64,000 nt of DNA from Lottia gigantea (lineage: Eukaryota > Mollusca > Gastropoda > Lottiidae), in NCBI RefSeq assembly GCF_000327385.1, contig NW_008707351.1, positions 492,484 through 556,483 on the forward strand, read 5' to 3'. Every line of letters starts with the position of its first letter. The first letter of the stretch is position 1. A model generated the notes under the pieces. It searched no databases. It saw only the letters and a list, made by a program, of their open reading frames with translations, and had not been told where the DNA came from. Made by a program: the position numbers and the translations under genes. Of the stretch, positions 61,101 to 64,000 are shown in pieces.

Positions 61101-63863
61101 ACCTGAATTTCCAGTGGCATGAACAGTAATTTTATAGCTTTATACCTGGGATATTGATTTAGCTATATTTACTGCATAAGTATTATATATGTCAAATTTA
61201 TATATTTAAAGGCCCATTCCACTTTTTTTATAAAACATTTTCATTATCAACGTTGTAAATTATACCTGAAATATTTTTAAAGTATGCTATTTATATTTAT
61301 GTATCTATTTGATCAAACAGAATTTGATTTAAAAGGGTTAATTAAAAACGGAGAGTGCTAATTGTTAATTAAGCAGTTTGATCTAGTTTTGGTGTTTGGC
61401 TTTATAATGGCTCGATATCATTAGTTGAAACCTTCTATTCAGAAAACGTAGGAAACATATTTCCCTACAATTAGATGTTTATTTTATAGTACAGTAGTTG
61501 TCTCACAGCTTTCAAAAAGCATAAAAAACTTTAAAAGTTTATGTTAACTTTTTAAAAAGTTTGGCGTTAAAAAATGTGTATGAATGTGTTTAGTTCAAAC
61601 TTTCAGATACCTTAAAGGACACATTTCTCTAGGTTCAACCTATAAAAAAGCAGAATGTTCCTTTAAGCATGAACATTCCAAATTTTTAACAATTAAATAA
61701 AAGAATTTTGTCATTTAAAATAAATTTCAACCTTGAATATTTCTTTAATTTGATATAATCCAAAACCCTAGTGCCCCTGGGGTACCTGAGAGGTTACATA
61801 ATAAAAACTCACCCTGTTTGATTTCCACAAGTTTCTTTGGTGGGAGATTTGGCTGGAGTAAAAAAAAGGACAATAATATTGAAAGAGCTCTGAACCTGTC
61901 ATATCTAGGATCAGGTGTTCTGATTGGTTGACATTGTACTAATTTCACCAGTAATCATTGTAAAAGAACTCAACAATAATGTATTTTTCATGTCAGCCGC
62001 CAAATTAATTACTAACAGCTATTAACCAGCTTGAAAACTCAGAACTAATTTTAGCAAGTTTTGAGATTATCACCAGTTACAAGAATACCTACCCATAAAT
62101 GATGAACCCGTTTTCTTAAAGACTCACCAAACACAACCAGATATCTATAATTAAAATTTTAAAACCTTACTTATATCTCAACTAGAATATCTTAAGTGAC
62201 CTTAATCCAGTCTTGCATAGTTTAATTTCTACAGAGGTTTGATGGGCCTTGGGTTTAGAAAAGCAGATGGCTTGGCATTCCCATTCCCTGACCCTAGCCT
62301 CCACTTTAAACTTTCTAATTATGGTACATAGTTAAAGAATTTCTTTGAGACAACGTTTTGGTCAATTTTTGATTCATAGAAACGCTACTAGTTTGTTAAT
62401 ATCATGAGCTATCTGACTTTGACATCCTTGATATGAAGCAAAATGACAAACAGTACCTGGCAGAACTGACTGTTTGTGTCATTATGTCTAACATATGAAG
62501 ATCTGTATGATATTTATTAACATCAGTTCCACCAATTATTATCACATAGGGTTTCTTACAATCTATAATTAAATATACAAGATATCAAACTGCAATAACA
62601 AAACCTTCTCACTATTAGTATTCAATGCATCATATATAGAAATAATAAAACAGAACCTGAAACATGTAGTTTCATGCCCTGCGATCCCCAGACAACTGAT
62701 CATTTTTAGATTGTCTCCTATACAATCTTTAAACAACTGATCTATTTCAGGCTGTCACATGACTGATCTTCTGACAACTGATCAACATATGCTGAATTAG
62801 ATCATTTGTTCGGATCACACAGCATGAAGCTCTCTGAGTAACAAAATGTTTAATAGACAGCCTGATTTATACAGATATACCCAGTAAACATTGTATATTA
62901 TTATATTCTACCTTTTGATAGACAGCCTGATTTATATAGATGTATACCCAGTAAACATTGTATATTATTATACTCTACCTTTTAATAGACAGCCTGATTT
63001 ATACAGATGTATACCCAGTAAAAATTGTATATCATTATACTCTACCTTTTAATAGACAGCCTGATTTATACAGATGTATACCCAGTAAACATTGTATATT
63101 ATCATACTCTACCTTTTGATAGACAGCCTGATTTATATAGATTTATATCCAGTAAACATTGTATATTATTATACTCTACCTTTTAATAGACAGCCTGATT
63201 TATATAGATGTATACCCAGTAAACATTGTATATCATTATACTCTACCTTTTAATAGACAGCCTGATTTATATAGATTTATACCCAGTAAACATTGTATAT
63301 TATCATACTCTACCTTTTGATAGACAGCCTGATTTATATAGATGTATACCCAGTAAACATTGTATATTATTATACTCTACCTTTTAATAGACAGTCTGAT
63401 TTATATAGATTTATACCCAGTAAACATTGTATATTATTATACTCTACCTTTTAATAGACAGCCTGATTTATATAGATGTATACCCAGTAAAAATTGTATA
63501 TCATTATACTCTACCTTTTAATAGACAGCCTGATTTATATAGATTTATACCCAGTAAACATTGTATATTATCATACTCTACCTTTTAATAGACAGTCTGA
63601 TTTATATAGATGTATACCCAGTAAACATTGTATATTATTATACTCTACCTTTTGATAGACAGCCTGATTTATATAGATTTATACCCAGAAACATTGTATA
63701 TTATTATACTCTACCTTTTAATAGACAGCCTGATTTATATAGATGTATACCCAGTAAACATTGAATATTATTGTTATCCAGGTAATTATTGAGTTGTGTT
63801 GCTGACAGAAATGATAGAGGATCTTTTATATGACAATGAAAACCATTCTTTAATAAATATTGG
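58196..63863 (-). CDS. GLT1D1: GLT1D1, glycosyltransferase 1 domain-containing protein 1 (first exon outside window)
   Basis: Exons in transcript order are 63863-63715, 62562-62457, 62144-62093, 61852-61813, 61061-60903, 60532-60483, 60223-60180, 59639-59519, 59136-59038 and 58366-58196 (stop TAA). Phases all agree and give about 329 residues; human GLT1D1 is about 346 by memory. It is a GT4-type retaining glycosyltransferase homologue of unknown acceptor. Landmarks are GIHLYKSGCLLK, IIIGGTDVN, YLVVFGESLRKRVHHLW, LISGIRHVKDPLYLV, IYYIIIGP, VVNSSKSEGMSLALLEAM (holding the E-x7-E motif), LGTPVLARNICGN and LTGLLFNTPQEFVKEA. Each corresponds to the human sequence in order. The exon 63863-63715 starts inside a codon, so the start lies to the right of the window. 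No signal peptide can be judged. Confidence 0.95.
59188..59272. mobile_element. MITE family A fragment in a GLT1D1 intron
   Basis: Contains TTGGTCTCAGAAATTGGTAA, GTGCTCACTGCTGACTGTCA and TTTTAGCCTTC, matching the left-middle part of family A. There is no terminus. Confidence 0.55.
59745..59935. mobile_element. MITE family B copy in a GLT1D1 intron
   Basis: The loop region GCGAAGGGCCTTATGTGATA + AAGAATATTTTGCGATTAGT corresponds, inverted, to the loop of the copy at 15559-15993. The right arm has TGCAGGAGCTACAGACACAA, TTGATGCTATCAGTGTTGTT and the terminal TTTACAATCCCTTTAAA. The left arm is missing. Confidence 0.65.
61207..61666. mobile_element. MITE-like element (family D) in a GLT1D1 intron
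   Basis: The left end TTTAAAGGCCCATTCCACTT and the right end, read on the other strand as CTTAAAGGAACATTCTGCTT, form imperfect inverted repeats of about 25 bases. Only one copy is seen here, so the assignment is tentative. Confidence 0.5.
62859..63775 (-). repeat. Exon-tail minisatellite in GLT1D1, 67 bp x 14 including the exon copy
   Basis: On the minus strand each unit is TGTTTACTGGGTATACATCT + ATATAAATCAGGCTGTCTAT + TAAAAG followed by the donor GTAGAGTATAATAATATACA. The rightmost copy (about 63728-63775) is the real coding 3' end of GLT1D1 exon 63863-63715 (CLLGIHLYKSGCLLK). The other 13 lie in the next intron, and about a dozen keep the GTAGAG donor. Units alternate between ACATCTATA and AAATCTATA variants, giving a 134-bp higher-order period over much of the array. 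Confidence 0.93.
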
Positions 63864-63895
63864 CTGAAATGTAAAATTAAAAAATTTCTACTCTT

Positions 63896-64000
63896 TTAAA
63901 GGGACAGGTTTGTCATTTTTTAAATCAATCATATCCTAGTCTCAGAAAAGGGAATTTTTTAGCTAAGATAATCAGTGTTTTGCTCACCGTCAAAATTGAG
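63896..64000. mobile_element. MITE family A copy, cut by the window end
   Basis: Starts TTTTAAAGGGACAGGTTTGT, then ATATCCTAGTCTCAGAAAAG and TGCTCACCGTCAAAATTGAG at the edge. It lies in the GLT1D1 intron upstream of exon 63863-63715. Confidence 0.75.

Noticed and set aside
63561-63764. Plus-strand open frame with repeated IIYYYTLPFDRQPDLYR pattern
   Set aside because: It is a product of the 67-bp array, read antisense to GLT1D1.

Overview
This is an AT-rich eukaryotic window with spliced genes, long introns and many short non-autonomous DNA repeats. The style of the repeats and the proteins suggest a lophotrochozoan animal, probably a mollusc; that is inference, not proof. The repeats include terminal-inverted-repeat elements such as the ATACGCCCAC family and a tRNA-type SINE. 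I see no prokaryotic signals, no tRNA or rRNA, no CRISPR array, and no recognisable reverse transcriptase, capsid or transposase gene.

Layout. (1) 1-25315 is non-coding: tandem arrays, SINEs and MITEs, probably upstream of or within the first intron of MOB2. (2) 25316-34109, plus strand: the last four coding exons of MOB2, a zinc-binding co-activator of NDR-type kinases; its 5' exon was not found. (3) 34110-42256: MOB2 3' UTR and intergenic DNA. (4) 42257-46594, minus strand: a complete six-exon SPTY2D1/SPT2 histone-chaperone gene (706 residues). (5) 46595-47968: a head-to-head intergenic region. (6) 47969-56359, plus strand: a twelve-exon gene whose exon phases all agree (1243 residues). It encodes an unusual chimera: CUE-like segments, a repeat-rich disordered region, RING1 and IBR modules collinear with the RBR ubiquitin ligase RNF216, and then, where the catalytic RING2 should be, a PARP10/14/15-type ADP-ribosyltransferase domain. 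(7) 58196-63863, minus strand: GLT1D1, a GT4-type glycosyltransferase, lacking only its first exon(s), which lie beyond the right edge.

The most interesting system is the RING1-IBR-ART gene. It physically couples an E2/ubiquitin-binding half of an RBR ligase to a predicted mono-ADP-ribosyltransferase and has no RING2 catalytic cysteine. The second unexpected pattern is that two unrelated genes (SPTY2D1 exon 4 and GLT1D1 exon 2) have each spawned an intronic minisatellite. In both, the repeat unit is the 3' end of the exon plus its 5' splice site, so the intron holds a ladder of decoy donor sites. The genes otherwise look like an ordinary, functionally unlinked neighbourhood.

Exon joins were derived by reading GT/AG sites, reading-frame phase and remembered similarity to the human and fly families. 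No alignment or database search was run.
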